Shown here in pieces: positions 45,974 through 53,650 of a DNA stretch of 64,000 nt. The notes below the pieces were generated by a model. The model searched no databases, was not told where the DNA came from, and was given only the letters and a program-made list of their open reading frames with translations. The position numbers and the translations under genes were made by a program. Every line of letters starts with the position of its first letter. Position 1 is the first letter of the stretch. The DNA is taken from NCBI RefSeq assembly GCF_042646065.1, contig NZ_JBHRTA010000037.1, positions 62,001-126,000 of the forward strand, given 5' to 3'. Source of the stretch: Parapedobacter deserti (GTDB taxonomy: Bacteria; Bacteroidota; Bacteroidia; Sphingobacteriales; Sphingobacteriaceae).

Positions 45974-46690
45974 TTAATCAAGCTGTGCCCGGTACCGCTT
46001 GATAGTTTCTTCAAGCCCGAGGTAAAGCGCGTCGGAGATTAGTGCGTGGCCAATGCTCACCTCCAATAACCCGGGCACGTGTTGCTTAAAATACCGCAGG
46101 TTGTGCAGATCGAGATCGTGCCCGGCGTTGAGACCCAACCCCACCTGCTGTGCCACCTTCGCGGATTCGGTATACAGCGCAATGGCGTGTTCGGGTTGGC
46201 TAACGTATTCCTTCGCATAAGCTTCCGTATATAGCTCAACCCGATCCGTTCCGGTATCCGCCGCAGCTGCAACCATCTCGGGATCTGGATCCACGAAAAT
46301 AGAAACCCGTATTCCTTCGCCTTTAAACAAGGCGCACATGTCACGTAGATAGCTTTGGTGTCGAATGGTGTCCCACCCATGGTTTGACGTAATTTGGCCA
46401 GGATCATCGGGCACCAAGGTCACTTGTGCAGGGAGGGTATCCAACACCAGACGCACAAACTTCTCTTCGCGGCTGTTGCCCTCGATATTCAATTCCGTTT
46501 TAATGTTAGCTTTCAGGTCGTAAACATCGCTGTACCGGATATGCCGTTCATCGGGACGTGGATGTACCGTGATGCCCTGGGCGCCAAACCGTTCACACGC
46601 CAGGGCTGCCTGGAGGACATCTGGGTTGTTGCCGCCCCGCGAATTGCGAAGGGTGGCTATCTTGTTGATATTGACCGAAAGCTTTGTCAT
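45974..46690 (-). CDS. pdxJ: Pyridoxine 5'-phosphate synthase
   Basis: A 238-residue TIM barrel that condenses 1-deoxy-D-xylulose 5-phosphate and 1-amino-3-oxoacetone phosphate in the DXP-dependent vitamin B6 route. Family stretches: [16 protein letters not shown] at the N-terminus, [27 protein letters not shown] and [14 protein letters not shown]. Cytoplasmic. It converges with lepB and is divergent from the diadenylate cyclase gene. Confidence 0.97.
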   Translation of the reverse strand: MTKLSVNINKIATLRNSRGGNNPDVLQAALACERFGAQGITVHPRPDERHIRYSDVYDLKANIKTELNIEGNSREEKFVRLVLDTLPAQVTLVPDDPGQITSNHGWDTIRHQSYLRDMCALFKGEGIRVSIFVDPDPEMVAAAADTGTDRVELYTEAYAKEYVSQPEHAIALYTESAKVAQQVGLGLNAGHDLDLHNLRYFKQHVPGLLEVSIGHALISDALYLGLEETIKRYRAQLD

Positions 46691-46710
46691 GAATCGTCTA
46701 TTTACGTTTA

Positions 46711-46718
46711 CAAAAGTA
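46711..46718 (-). promoter_or_regulatory. -7 element for pdxJ
   Basis: On the minus strand, TACTTTTG, 20 bases before the pdxJ ATG, fits TAnnTTTG. No clear -33. Confidence 0.5.
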
Positions 46719-46787
46719 TAAACTTATCGTGCTCTCCTACGCCATTGAGCGCTCTTTATAGCGGAAATTTTTTAAATTGCAGAAGTT

Positions 46788-47570
46788 ATGGAAAGCTTCG
46801 ACTTCAGTTTTAGATTACTTGATGTTATCGATATTCTTCTGGTAGCCGTCATACTGTACTACATATACAGTCTAATCCGGGGTACCATCGCGGTTAATAT
46901 TCTCATTGGCCTTGGACTTATTTATGTCATCTTTCTACTTGTCCAACAATTCAACATGCACCTGCTCACCAGCATTTTCGGTGGGTTTATCAGTGTGGGG
47001 TCATTGGCGCTTGTCGTGGTATTTCAGCAAGAGATCAGGCGTTTCCTCATCCATATCGGGAAAAACATCTCTGTAAAACGAAAGAACTACCTGTGGTCCA
47101 TCTTCGTCAACAAACGTGCGGCCGGGCGAGACAACCGCATGCATTTGAAGCCCATAATCGATGCCTGCAGGAACATGTCCAAGTCGCATACAGGTGCGCT
47201 GCTGGTTTTTGCAAAGTATTTTGACGAAGAGTATTACCAGAGCAGCGGCGAGTACATTGACGCCGAGCTTTCGAAACGCCTGCTTGAGAGCATTTTTCAG
47301 AAAAACAGCCCGCTGCACGATGGTGCAGTGGTCATCGTAGACTTCAAAATAAAGACCGCTAGCTGCGTGCTGCCTCTTTCAGACAGCGAGGACCTGCCGC
47401 TGCATTTCGGCTTACGCCATCGCGCCGCCATCGGTGTCTCAGAAGTAAGCGATGCCGTAGCTGTGGTGGTTTCTGAAGAGACGGGCGAAATCTCCTTTGC
47501 TAAGGATGGCAACGTAAACATGAACATCAGCCATGAAGAGCTGGAAGAACTGTTAAACGCAACGCTGTAA
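46788..47570 (+). CDS. cdaA: Diadenylate cyclase (CdaA/DacA type)
   Basis: A 260-residue membrane-bound enzyme that makes cyclic di-AMP from two ATP. Three N-terminal membrane helices (about 10-75), then the DAC domain with the catalytic LHDGAVVI near 177-184 and GLRHRAAIG near 208-216. Cyclic di-AMP controls potassium and osmolyte balance. The usual partner ybbR-like cdaR is not adjacent. Ends before a GC-rich hairpin. Confidence 0.95.
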   Translation: MESFDFSFRLLDVIDILLVAVILYYIYSLIRGTIAVNILIGLGLIYVIFLLVQQFNMHLLTSIFGGFISVGSLALVVVFQQEIRRFLIHIGKNISVKRKNYLWSIFVNKRAAGRDNRMHLKPIIDACRNMSKSHTGALLVFAKYFDEEYYQSSGEYIDAELSKRLLESIFQKNSPLHDGAVVIVDFKIKTASCVLPLSDSEDLPLHFGLRHRAAIGVSEVSDAVAVVVSEETGEISFAKDGNVNMNISHEELEELLNATL

Positions 47571-47573
47571 CGA

Positions 47574-47606
47574 ACACAGCCCCGGGCAATGCGTCCAGGG
47601 CTGTGT
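47574..47606. terminator. Hairpin between cdaA and the DUF2911 gene
   Basis: ACACAGCCC (47574-47582) and GGGCTGTGT (47598-47606) form a 9-bp stem between convergent genes. No T run, so terminator strength is uncertain. Confidence 0.6.
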
Positions 47607-47630
47607 CGGTTCATAGAAAATACCTCGGTG

Positions 47631-48479
47631 TTACCGCTGAGCTTCGGCCAATACCTTTCCGTTCAGCCTTACATACTCCTCGTTGTTCTGTTGCTTCGCG
47701 ATGTCGATGCCTTGCTGCGCGGTAGCCACAGCACCTTTCTTGTCGCCGGCTTTCAATTGGATTCGTGCCTTCCAATACTTGACGTATGGCGGCGTGTTGG
47801 GCATTTTGTCGGCCTCATTGATCCATGCTAATGCTTTCTGTATGTCTTTGTTGTTGTTATAGTAATATTGGGCGGCTTGCAGGTATGGTTTCTTTTCGCC
47901 TTTCATTGCCTCTTCGATAGAAGCTATAATTTCCGCGTCCTGATCAACCGTCAGATCAAAGCTCACCTGCGTCTTTTCCCAAGCTAAATTCAGCTTAGCG
48001 CTTTGTGGCTTCACGTCCGAAAACCACATCGTGAACGTTTCGACGGGCTCGCCAATTTTTTTCGGCTTCACCGCGAATCGTACCAGATCTTCGTCCTGAT
48101 TGTACGCGTATGCGCCCCACTGTTTGCTGTTTTTGGTAAGGATAACAGTCCACTCGTTGGCTGTCGGGATCGTCAGCAACCCATAAGTGCCAGGTTCCAC
48201 CTCTGTTCCTGCAATGGAAACCTTGCCATCGAAAGTCAGTGTAGGAATGTTATTTGCACCTGTGCGCCACACTTCGTTATAAGGCACCAATTCGCCAAAA
48301 ACCTTCCGGCCGTTGGCATTCGGGCGGAAATAACTCAATGTTACCGTATTGATTCCCAGGCCCTGGGTAATCGTCTGCGCGCTGCTCGCAGGAGGAAGCT
48401 TGACCTGTGCTGCAAGCGGACCCCAACCACCAGCCACCACGATGGCCACGGTTGCCAATGTTAATAAACGCTTCTTCAT
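47631..48479 (-). CDS. DUF2911 domain-containing secreted protein
   Basis: A 282-residue protein with a signal peptide (cleavage near LAA-Q, about 24). DUF2911 covers about 30-180: ASSAQTITQGLGINTVTLSYFRP, YNEVWRTGANNIPTLTF, PGTYGLLTIP. A C-terminal helical stretch (about 195-280) looks like tetratricopeptide-type repeats (QAAQYYYNNNKDIQKALAW). Function unknown; widely found in Bacteroidota, likely periplasmic. Confidence 0.9.
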   Translation of the reverse strand: MKKRLLTLATVAIVVAGGWGPLAAQVKLPPASSAQTITQGLGINTVTLSYFRPNANGRKVFGELVPYNEVWRTGANNIPTLTFDGKVSIAGTEVEPGTYGLLTIPTANEWTVILTKNSKQWGAYAYNQDEDLVRFAVKPKKIGEPVETFTMWFSDVKPQSAKLNLAWEKTQVSFDLTVDQDAEIIASIEEAMKGEKKPYLQAAQYYYNNNKDIQKALAWINEADKMPNTPPYVKYWKARIQLKAGDKKGAVATAQQGIDIAKQQNNEEYVRLNGKVLAEAQR

Positions 48480-48636
48480 ATCGTCTCTGTCGTTAGTTTA
48501 CAATGGTACGAATTTAAGAAAAATCCGCCGGGCTGTGCATGGAGGCTGCTGTTAAAACCCAACATTACGGAAATATTACAATTCAAGAATAATACCGTGC
48601 CCCATCCGGCGTTTTAGAAGTGTTATTTCACAAAGT

Positions 48637-48679
48637 CCTGTTTTCCTGCACCGCTGTTCTATGGTGCAGGAAAATCAGG
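48637..48679. terminator. Hairpin terminator after the sugar transporter gene
   Basis: TTTTCCTGCACC (48641-48652) and GGTGCAGGAAAA (48663-48674) give a perfect 12-bp stem that extends by CCTG/CAGG past one bulged base. It lies downstream of the minus-strand sugar transporter gene. Confidence 0.75.
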
Positions 48680-48691
48680 CACAACCTCACC

Positions 48692-48726
48692 CTAAGTTAT
48701 TACCGGTCTCTCTAAGTTGTTACCGG
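48692..48726. repeat. 20-bp-period duplication at the sugar transporter C-terminus
   Basis: CTAAGTTATTACCGG (48692-48706) and CTAAGTTGTTACCGG (48712-48726) differ at one base. The second holds the last codons and stop (48712-48714) of the transporter; the first is an untranslated near-copy just after it. Confidence 0.8.
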
Positions 48727-49995
48727 CCGTTGCCGTTTGCCCACTTTATGTCCGCTCAATGCGTAGTAAAGGATAAACAAATAGCATGGAACGGTGATCC
48801 AGTAAGCTTGGTGTGGTGTAAAATAATCAGCCAACGCTCCATACGCTAAGGGAATGACGGCTCCCCCGGCAATTCCCATGATAAGCAGGGAAGATGCAGC
48901 TTTCGTAAACCGGCCCACGCCGTCCAGTGCCAACGGCCAAATCGCTGGCCACATCAGCGAGTTGGCAAGACCTAACAGCGAAACGAACGCCACTGACGTG
49001 ACCCCGGATGTAACCAGTATTCCAAATGAAAAAACCAATCCCAAGACGGCACATATGACAAACGCACGTTCCTGCTTGATGAATTTAGGAATCGCTATAA
49101 TACCTATGATATAGCCCAGTACCATAAATACCATCGTCGCCGTCGTAAAAAATTTAGCCGTAGAAAGCGACACACCTTGTGTTGATGCATAGCTGACCAC
49201 CGTGTCCCCGGCAATGACTTCGACGCCTACATATAGGAACAACGTAAAAACACCCAACAATACATGAGGGAAATCAAAAACACTTTTTTTGTTCGTGTTC
49301 GAAGCTGCGACCGCTTCGTCTTCTGCATCGGTATCAACTTCAGGCAGACGGGACCTGAAAATCACAAAAGCCAGCACACAAAGTATGGCGACGATGCAGA
49401 TATAAGGTGCAATTACTTTGGAAGCCAGCGCATCCAATTCGGCCGCCTTTTGCACTTCGGTGAGGCTGTCAAGCCTTACCGTTAGCCCGTCTGCATCGCT
49501 TAGCAAAAAGAATCCCAGGATAATAGGAGCCAAGCCCCCCGCAAATTTATTACAGATGCCCATAATACTGATCCGTTGAGCTGCACTCTCACGGGGACCG
49601 ATGATCGTAATGTATGGATTAGAAGCGGTCTGCAGGATAGCCAGGCCTCCCCCCTGTACGAACAGTCCAATCAAGAACAGCAGATAAGTTCTGCTCATGG
49701 CAGCGGGAATGAAAAGGAGTGCACCAACTGCCATTATGATCAACCCTACAGCCATCCCATTCTTAAATCCGAAAATACGCAAGGTGGCGGTAGACACCGG
49801 CGCCATCAGTAAGTAGGCGATGTAGAAAGCGAAAGTAACAAGATAAGACTGGAAATGGTTTAGCTCGCAGGCTATTTTCAAGTACGGTATAAGCACCGAA
49901 TTTAGCCAAGTTACAAAGCCAAAAATAAAAAAAAGGGAGCCGATGATAATCATAGGCCCCATGGTCGATTTAGGAGCAGTTGCGTCTGTATTCAT
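48712..49995 (-). CDS. Sugar MFS transporter (FucP/GluP-like)
   Basis: A 427-residue 12-helix inner-membrane transporter. The N-terminal GSLFFIFGFVTWLNSVLIPYLK and the segment GLAILQTASNPYITIIGPRESAAQRISIMG are characteristic of the FucP/GluP/NagP group (fucose, glucose/galactose, N-acetylglucosamine with protons). The charged central loop has about 30 residues (EVDTDAEDEAVAAS). Substrate cannot be chosen from sequence. A terminator-like hairpin lies downstream. Confidence 0.93.
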   Translation of the reverse strand: MNTDATAPKSTMGPMIIIGSLFFIFGFVTWLNSVLIPYLKIACELNHFQSYLVTFAFYIAYLLMAPVSTATLRIFGFKNGMAVGLIIMAVGALLFIPAAMSRTYLLFLIGLFVQGGGLAILQTASNPYITIIGPRESAAQRISIMGICNKFAGGLAPIILGFFLLSDADGLTVRLDSLTEVQKAAELDALASKVIAPYICIVAILCVLAFVIFRSRLPEVDTDAEDEAVAASNTNKKSVFDFPHVLLGVFTLFLYVGVEVIAGDTVVSYASTQGVSLSTAKFFTTATMVFMVLGYIIGIIAIPKFIKQERAFVICAVLGLVFSFGILVTSGVTSVAFVSLLGLANSLMWPAIWPLALDGVGRFTKAASSLLIMGIAGGAVIPLAYGALADYFTPHQAYWITVPCYLFILYYALSGHKVGKRQRPVTT

Positions 49996-50133
49996 AATGT
50001 AGGGCCGCTAAATTTATAGGTTACAAGACTATAAAATTAAATTAACATTTGAAACAAAAAAGATTATGCAAACGGTTGTTCTTTTTGCGAGCGGACGGAG
50101 CCAGGGGGATGGGCGGTATCACGTCCTATAAAT

Positions 50134-50166
50134 AGGAAACGCCCTGAATATCTCAGGGCATTTCCT
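50134..50166. terminator. Hairpin terminator
   Basis: AGGAAACGCCCTGA (50134-50147) and TCAGGGCATTTCCT (50153-50166) form a 14-base stem with one mismatch. It lies 15 bases after the small ORF at 50181-50255 and serves minus-strand transcripts coming from the dinB side. Confidence 0.75.
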
Positions 50167-50180
50167 ACACCTAAACCGTA

Positions 50181-50255
50181 TCATAAAACCATGGAAATGG
50201 TTTCGTAGATATTATAACTACAAAAGACGCTGCAAATGGTTTGTACTTTTTTCAT
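50181..50255 (-). CDS. Possible 24-residue microprotein
   Basis: ATG at 50255 opens a 24-codon frame (MKKVQTICSVFCSYNIYETI, then SMVL and TGA) followed by a terminator hairpin. The A-rich AACAAA before the ATG suits Bacteroidota starts. It has two Cys. No family recognised; it may be a real small protein, a leader or chance. The rest of the 315-base gap 49996-50310 holds no gene. Confidence 0.35.
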   Translation of the reverse strand: MKKVQTICSVFCSYNIYETISMVL

Positions 50256-50310
50256 TTTGTTATCGCAAACCCTGCATATCCGGGGATCAAGGACATCCGA
50301 TGACCGAGTG

Positions 50311-50823
50311 TTACTCCCGAAGATACCGTTCCCGGATGATGTTGCGGTGATGATTGAGGTGTCCGACAATGATGTACATAAAAGCCCGCACACTGATCAA
50401 TCGTTCAGAGGCGATGCCTTTACGTGCCAGCTCGTGATCGTTGAAGCTCCGGAAAAGCATCACGTTTGATTTGCGAACCAGCACAAATTCCTCTGAAAAA
50501 CTATCCAACGACCGCTCATTGAAACGGGCATTCGCTACAAAATCGTCCGGTTCATAACCGATCAATTCCTTGGTATCATTGCGTGCAAAGCGCAGCGCAC
50601 GGTAAGCCATGATGCGTTCAGTATCGATGACATGTCCAATCACTTCCTTAATGGTCCATTTGCCTTCGGCATAAGCAAACTCGGACTTTCCTGCTGGAAT
50701 ATCGGCTATAAATTTTGGGAATGCCGTGATTTGCTCATTGAGCAACTCCATCACATCACCGGTGATGGTTTCAATATAACCGGAATAAATCGCCGGATAT
50801 TCATCAGATCTGAGCGGGTTCAT
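50311..50823 (-). CDS. DinB/YfiT-like putative metal-dependent hydrolase
   Basis: A 170-residue four-helix bundle protein. DinB family metal histidines are in VIGHVIDTERI (about 65-75) and IVGHLNHHRNIIRERY near the C-terminus. Family members include bacillithiol transferases and DNA-damage-induced proteins; catalysis here is unproven. Its 5' end overlaps the 3' end of the histidine kinase gene by 20 bases. Confidence 0.9.
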   Translation of the reverse strand: MNPLRSDEYPAIYSGYIETITGDVMELLNEQITAFPKFIADIPAGKSEFAYAEGKWTIKEVIGHVIDTERIMAYRALRFARNDTKELIGYEPDDFVANARFNERSLDSFSEEFVLVRKSNVMLFRSFNDHELARKGIASERLISVRAFMYIIVGHLNHHRNIIRERYLRE

Positions 50824-52027
50824 ACGTTTGGCTGCTTGGTAATACTATCCTAAATGTGGTTCCTCTGTCTATTTCCGATTCCTTGACAAAAATATGCCCT
50901 CGGTGGTATTCAATCATCCGTTTGGTCAGGCTCAACCCCAATCCCCAACCCCGCTTCCGCGTGGTAAAGCCTGGCTGAAATACAGCGTCAAATTTCGTCT
51001 TCGGTATTCCTTTTCCGGTATCGCTAATGTCTATAAAAATTTGCTCTTTCGCAATATTTTCTGAAATAACGATATCAATACGGCCTGCAGATTCGATGGC
51101 ATTAGCTGCATTCTTAAGCAGATTTTCAAGCACCCAGTCAAAAAGCGGAACATTCAGCATGGCTTCTGCCTTGGTGTCTCCCGAAACATTGATCACAATG
51201 CGGTCACTTGTCCGCACTTTGAAGTAATTGACAAAATCAACCACTACCTTGTAGACGGCCTGACTCTTCAGCACCGGAGCTGAACCGATTTTTGAGAACC
51301 GGTCGGCCACCACTTCCAACCGTTTCACGTCGTTTTCCATCTCATAAAGCAATGAGTCATTCTCCGCATCGAATTTAGCCCGTACAAGCTCCAGCCAAGC
51401 CATAAGGGAGGATATCGGCGTACCTAACTGGTGGGCCGCTTCCTTGGCCATACCAACCCATACCAGGTTTTGCTCAGACTTACGGATAGCGTTGAATACC
51501 GTATAGGCGATGCCCAAAAAAATGGCGATAAGGGTAAGTTGCACATAAGGGAAAATGCGCAGCTGGGTCAGGAGCAATGAATCCTTGTAATAAACATACC
51601 ATTGGCCACCATGTGGCAGATTGATGATAATCGGCATATGGCTCCGCTTCATGATCGCCAGTTGGCGATGGAAATAACCCGGGTCATACATCGTGCTTTC
51701 GGTGGTATCCTCCAATATATTGGTTTTGGTAGAATCAAGGTCACGCCAATAGATGATACTGTCCTGGGCATCAGCAATAATAGCAGGAAGGGATAGGCTG
51801 TCGCGAACGGAATAGATAAAAGTGATCATCTCGTCATCCACGTCGGGCATGGTGAGAATGGCGCGTGTGCTCATGGCCCACACTTCGGCCTTGGTCCGCT
51901 CAGACTTCGATAAGTTCCTCACCAGGTAATTGGTGTACAGCAGTGATGCGCCCGCAATAAGCGCCGCGAATATAAGCAAGGCAAATTTCCACCGCTGCTG
52001 ATTGTATTGGTAGGGAGTAAGACTCAT
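50804..52027 (-). CDS. Sensor histidine kinase without an adjacent response regulator
   Basis: A 407-residue inner-membrane kinase: membrane helix 1 (about 13-35), periplasmic sensor region (about 36-165), helix 2 (about 168-190), then the dimerization helix with the phospho-acceptor His in AKEAAHQLGTPISS (about 207), and the ATPase domain with the N box NLLKNAANAIE and DTGKGIP, GLGLSL. No response regulator is encoded next to it, so it is an orphan here. It is likely co-transcribed with dinB. Confidence 0.94.
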   Translation of the reverse strand: MSLTPYQYNQQRWKFALLIFAALIAGASLLYTNYLVRNLSKSERTKAEVWAMSTRAILTMPDVDDEMITFIYSVRDSLSLPAIIADAQDSIIYWRDLDSTKTNILEDTTESTMYDPGYFHRQLAIMKRSHMPIIINLPHGGQWYVYYKDSLLLTQLRIFPYVQLTLIAIFLGIAYTVFNAIRKSEQNLVWVGMAKEAAHQLGTPISSLMAWLELVRAKFDAENDSLLYEMENDVKRLEVVADRFSKIGSAPVLKSQAVYKVVVDFVNYFKVRTSDRIVINVSGDTKAEAMLNVPLFDWVLENLLKNAANAIESAGRIDIVISENIAKEQIFIDISDTGKGIPKTKFDAVFQPGFTTRKRGWGLGLSLTKRMIEYHRGHIFVKESEIDRGTTFRIVLPSSQTYEPAQI

Positions 52028-52105
52028 CCTTCTGCCGTTCTACATGTAACCACCGCCCAAAATACATAATTCTGCCTTAAATGGTAGTTTCGGCACAGCA
52101 TTTTT

Positions 52106-52113
52106 TATCTTTG
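52106..52113 (+). promoter_or_regulatory. -7 element 4 bases before the gltX ATG
   Basis: TATCTTTG is followed by TTCC and then the ATG at 52118. The predicted transcript start coincides with the start codon, so the mRNA may be leaderless. No clear -33 TTG was found. Confidence 0.6.
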
Positions 52114-52117
52114 TTCC

Positions 52118-53650
52118 ATGGATCAAGACAAGAAGGTAAGGGTGCGCTTTGCACCGAGCCCTACGGGCGGACTGCACTTGGGCGGTGTTCGCACAGCATT
52201 GTTCAACTATCTATTTGCCAAACAACAAGGCGGCACATTCGTGCTACGTATCGAAGATACCGACCAGACCCGCTTTGTGGCAGGAGCCGAAGCGTACATC
52301 CAGGATTGCCTTCGTTGGTGCGGCCTTGAACCCGACGAAAGTCCGCTTCATGGCGGCGAATATGGCCCATACCGACAAAGTGAACGACAGCGCCATTACA
52401 GGAAATACGCTGAGCAGCTTATAGCAGACGGATATGCCTATTACGCATTTGATACCCCGGAGCAGCTGGAGGCCCAGCGGGCGCTGCAGCCCAATTTTAA
52501 ATACAGCCACGAAAACCGGCTGCAACTGCGAAACTCACTCAGCTTGCCCACGTCCGAAACTGAACGCCTGCTTGCCGACGGTCACCCTTACGTTGTCCGC
52601 ATCAAGATCCCTGTAGGCGAAACCGTTAGTTTTGACGACATGATCCGCGGGGTAGTAAGCTTCGATTCAGCGCTGGTGGATGATAAGGTGCTGTTAAAGG
52701 CCGACGGCATGCCCACTTATCACCTCGCTGTAGTGGTGGATGATTACCTGATGGCCATCACCCATGCCTTCCGCGGAGAGGAGTGGCTGTCTTCAGCGCC
52801 CGTGCACATACTACTGTGGGAGTATCTCGGCTGGCGGGATGCCATGCCGCAATGGGCACACCTGCCATTGATCCTCAAGCCTGACGGCAACGGCAAGCTC
52901 AGCAAAAGGGATGGCGACCGATTGGGCTTTCCCGTTTATGCTATGAACTGGCATGACCCTAAAACCGGCGACTTTACCAAAGGCTTCCGTGAAATGGGCT
53001 TCCTGCCCGAAGCTTTCGTAAATATGCTCGCCCTCTTGGGTTGGAACGATGGCACGGATCAAGAGTTGTTTTCCCTCAGCGAATTGGTGGATAAATTCTC
53101 GATAGATCGAGTCAGCAAGGCCGGAGCAAAATTTGATTTCGAGAAAGCCAAATGGTTCAATCACGAATGGATAAAGCAAACAGATGACCGTGTGCTGCTG
53201 CCTGAATTGCAAGCGGTATTGGCTGCCCACGGCATCCATGGCACCGATGACAAGCATCTTTCTGCAGTGCTGGCGCTTGTTAAAGAGCGTCTCACTTTCT
53301 TACCCGATTTCTGGGAGCAAGCCTCTTATTTCTTCAAGCGTCCTACGCATTATGATTCAGCCGCTATTTTGACCAAGTGGAATGCGGAAAAGACGGCGTT
53401 TTTCGCAGACATGATTGTCAAGCTGGAAAACTTCGATCCTTGGCATAGTGCCGAGCTCGAGAGCTTCTACAAATTGGCTATTCAGGCTTCCGGCATGAAA
53501 GTAGGAGAATTGATGCTTCCCTTGCGCATCATGCTGGTGGGCGGCAAATTCGGACCCCATGTATTTGACATTGCAGCACTGCTCGGCCGCGAAGAGACCG
53601 TGGCCCGCATGAAGCACGGCCTGGAAACGTTTACCCAAGCAGCTCTTTGA
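52118..53650 (+). CDS. gltX: Glutamyl-tRNA synthetase
   Basis: A 510-residue class Ib synthetase charging tRNA-Glu (and possibly tRNA-Gln before amidation). The class I signature APSPTGGLHLGGVRTAL carries HLGG instead of HIGH, usual for this family, and KLSKR is in GNGKLSKRDGDR near 261. The C-terminal anticodon-binding part is complete. Its last 20 bases overlap the convergent SNF2 gene. Confidence 0.97.
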   Translation: MDQDKKVRVRFAPSPTGGLHLGGVRTALFNYLFAKQQGGTFVLRIEDTDQTRFVAGAEAYIQDCLRWCGLEPDESPLHGGEYGPYRQSERQRHYRKYAEQLIADGYAYYAFDTPEQLEAQRALQPNFKYSHENRLQLRNSLSLPTSETERLLADGHPYVVRIKIPVGETVSFDDMIRGVVSFDSALVDDKVLLKADGMPTYHLAVVVDDYLMAITHAFRGEEWLSSAPVHILLWEYLGWRDAMPQWAHLPLILKPDGNGKLSKRDGDRLGFPVYAMNWHDPKTGDFTKGFREMGFLPEAFVNMLALLGWNDGTDQELFSLSELVDKFSIDRVSKAGAKFDFEKAKWFNHEWIKQTDDRVLLPELQAVLAAHGIHGTDDKHLSAVLALVKERLTFLPDFWEQASYFFKRPTHYDSAAILTKWNAEKTAFFADMIVKLENFDPWHSAELESFYKLAIQASGMKVGELMLPLRIMLVGGKFGPHVFDIAALLGREETVARMKHGLETFTQAAL

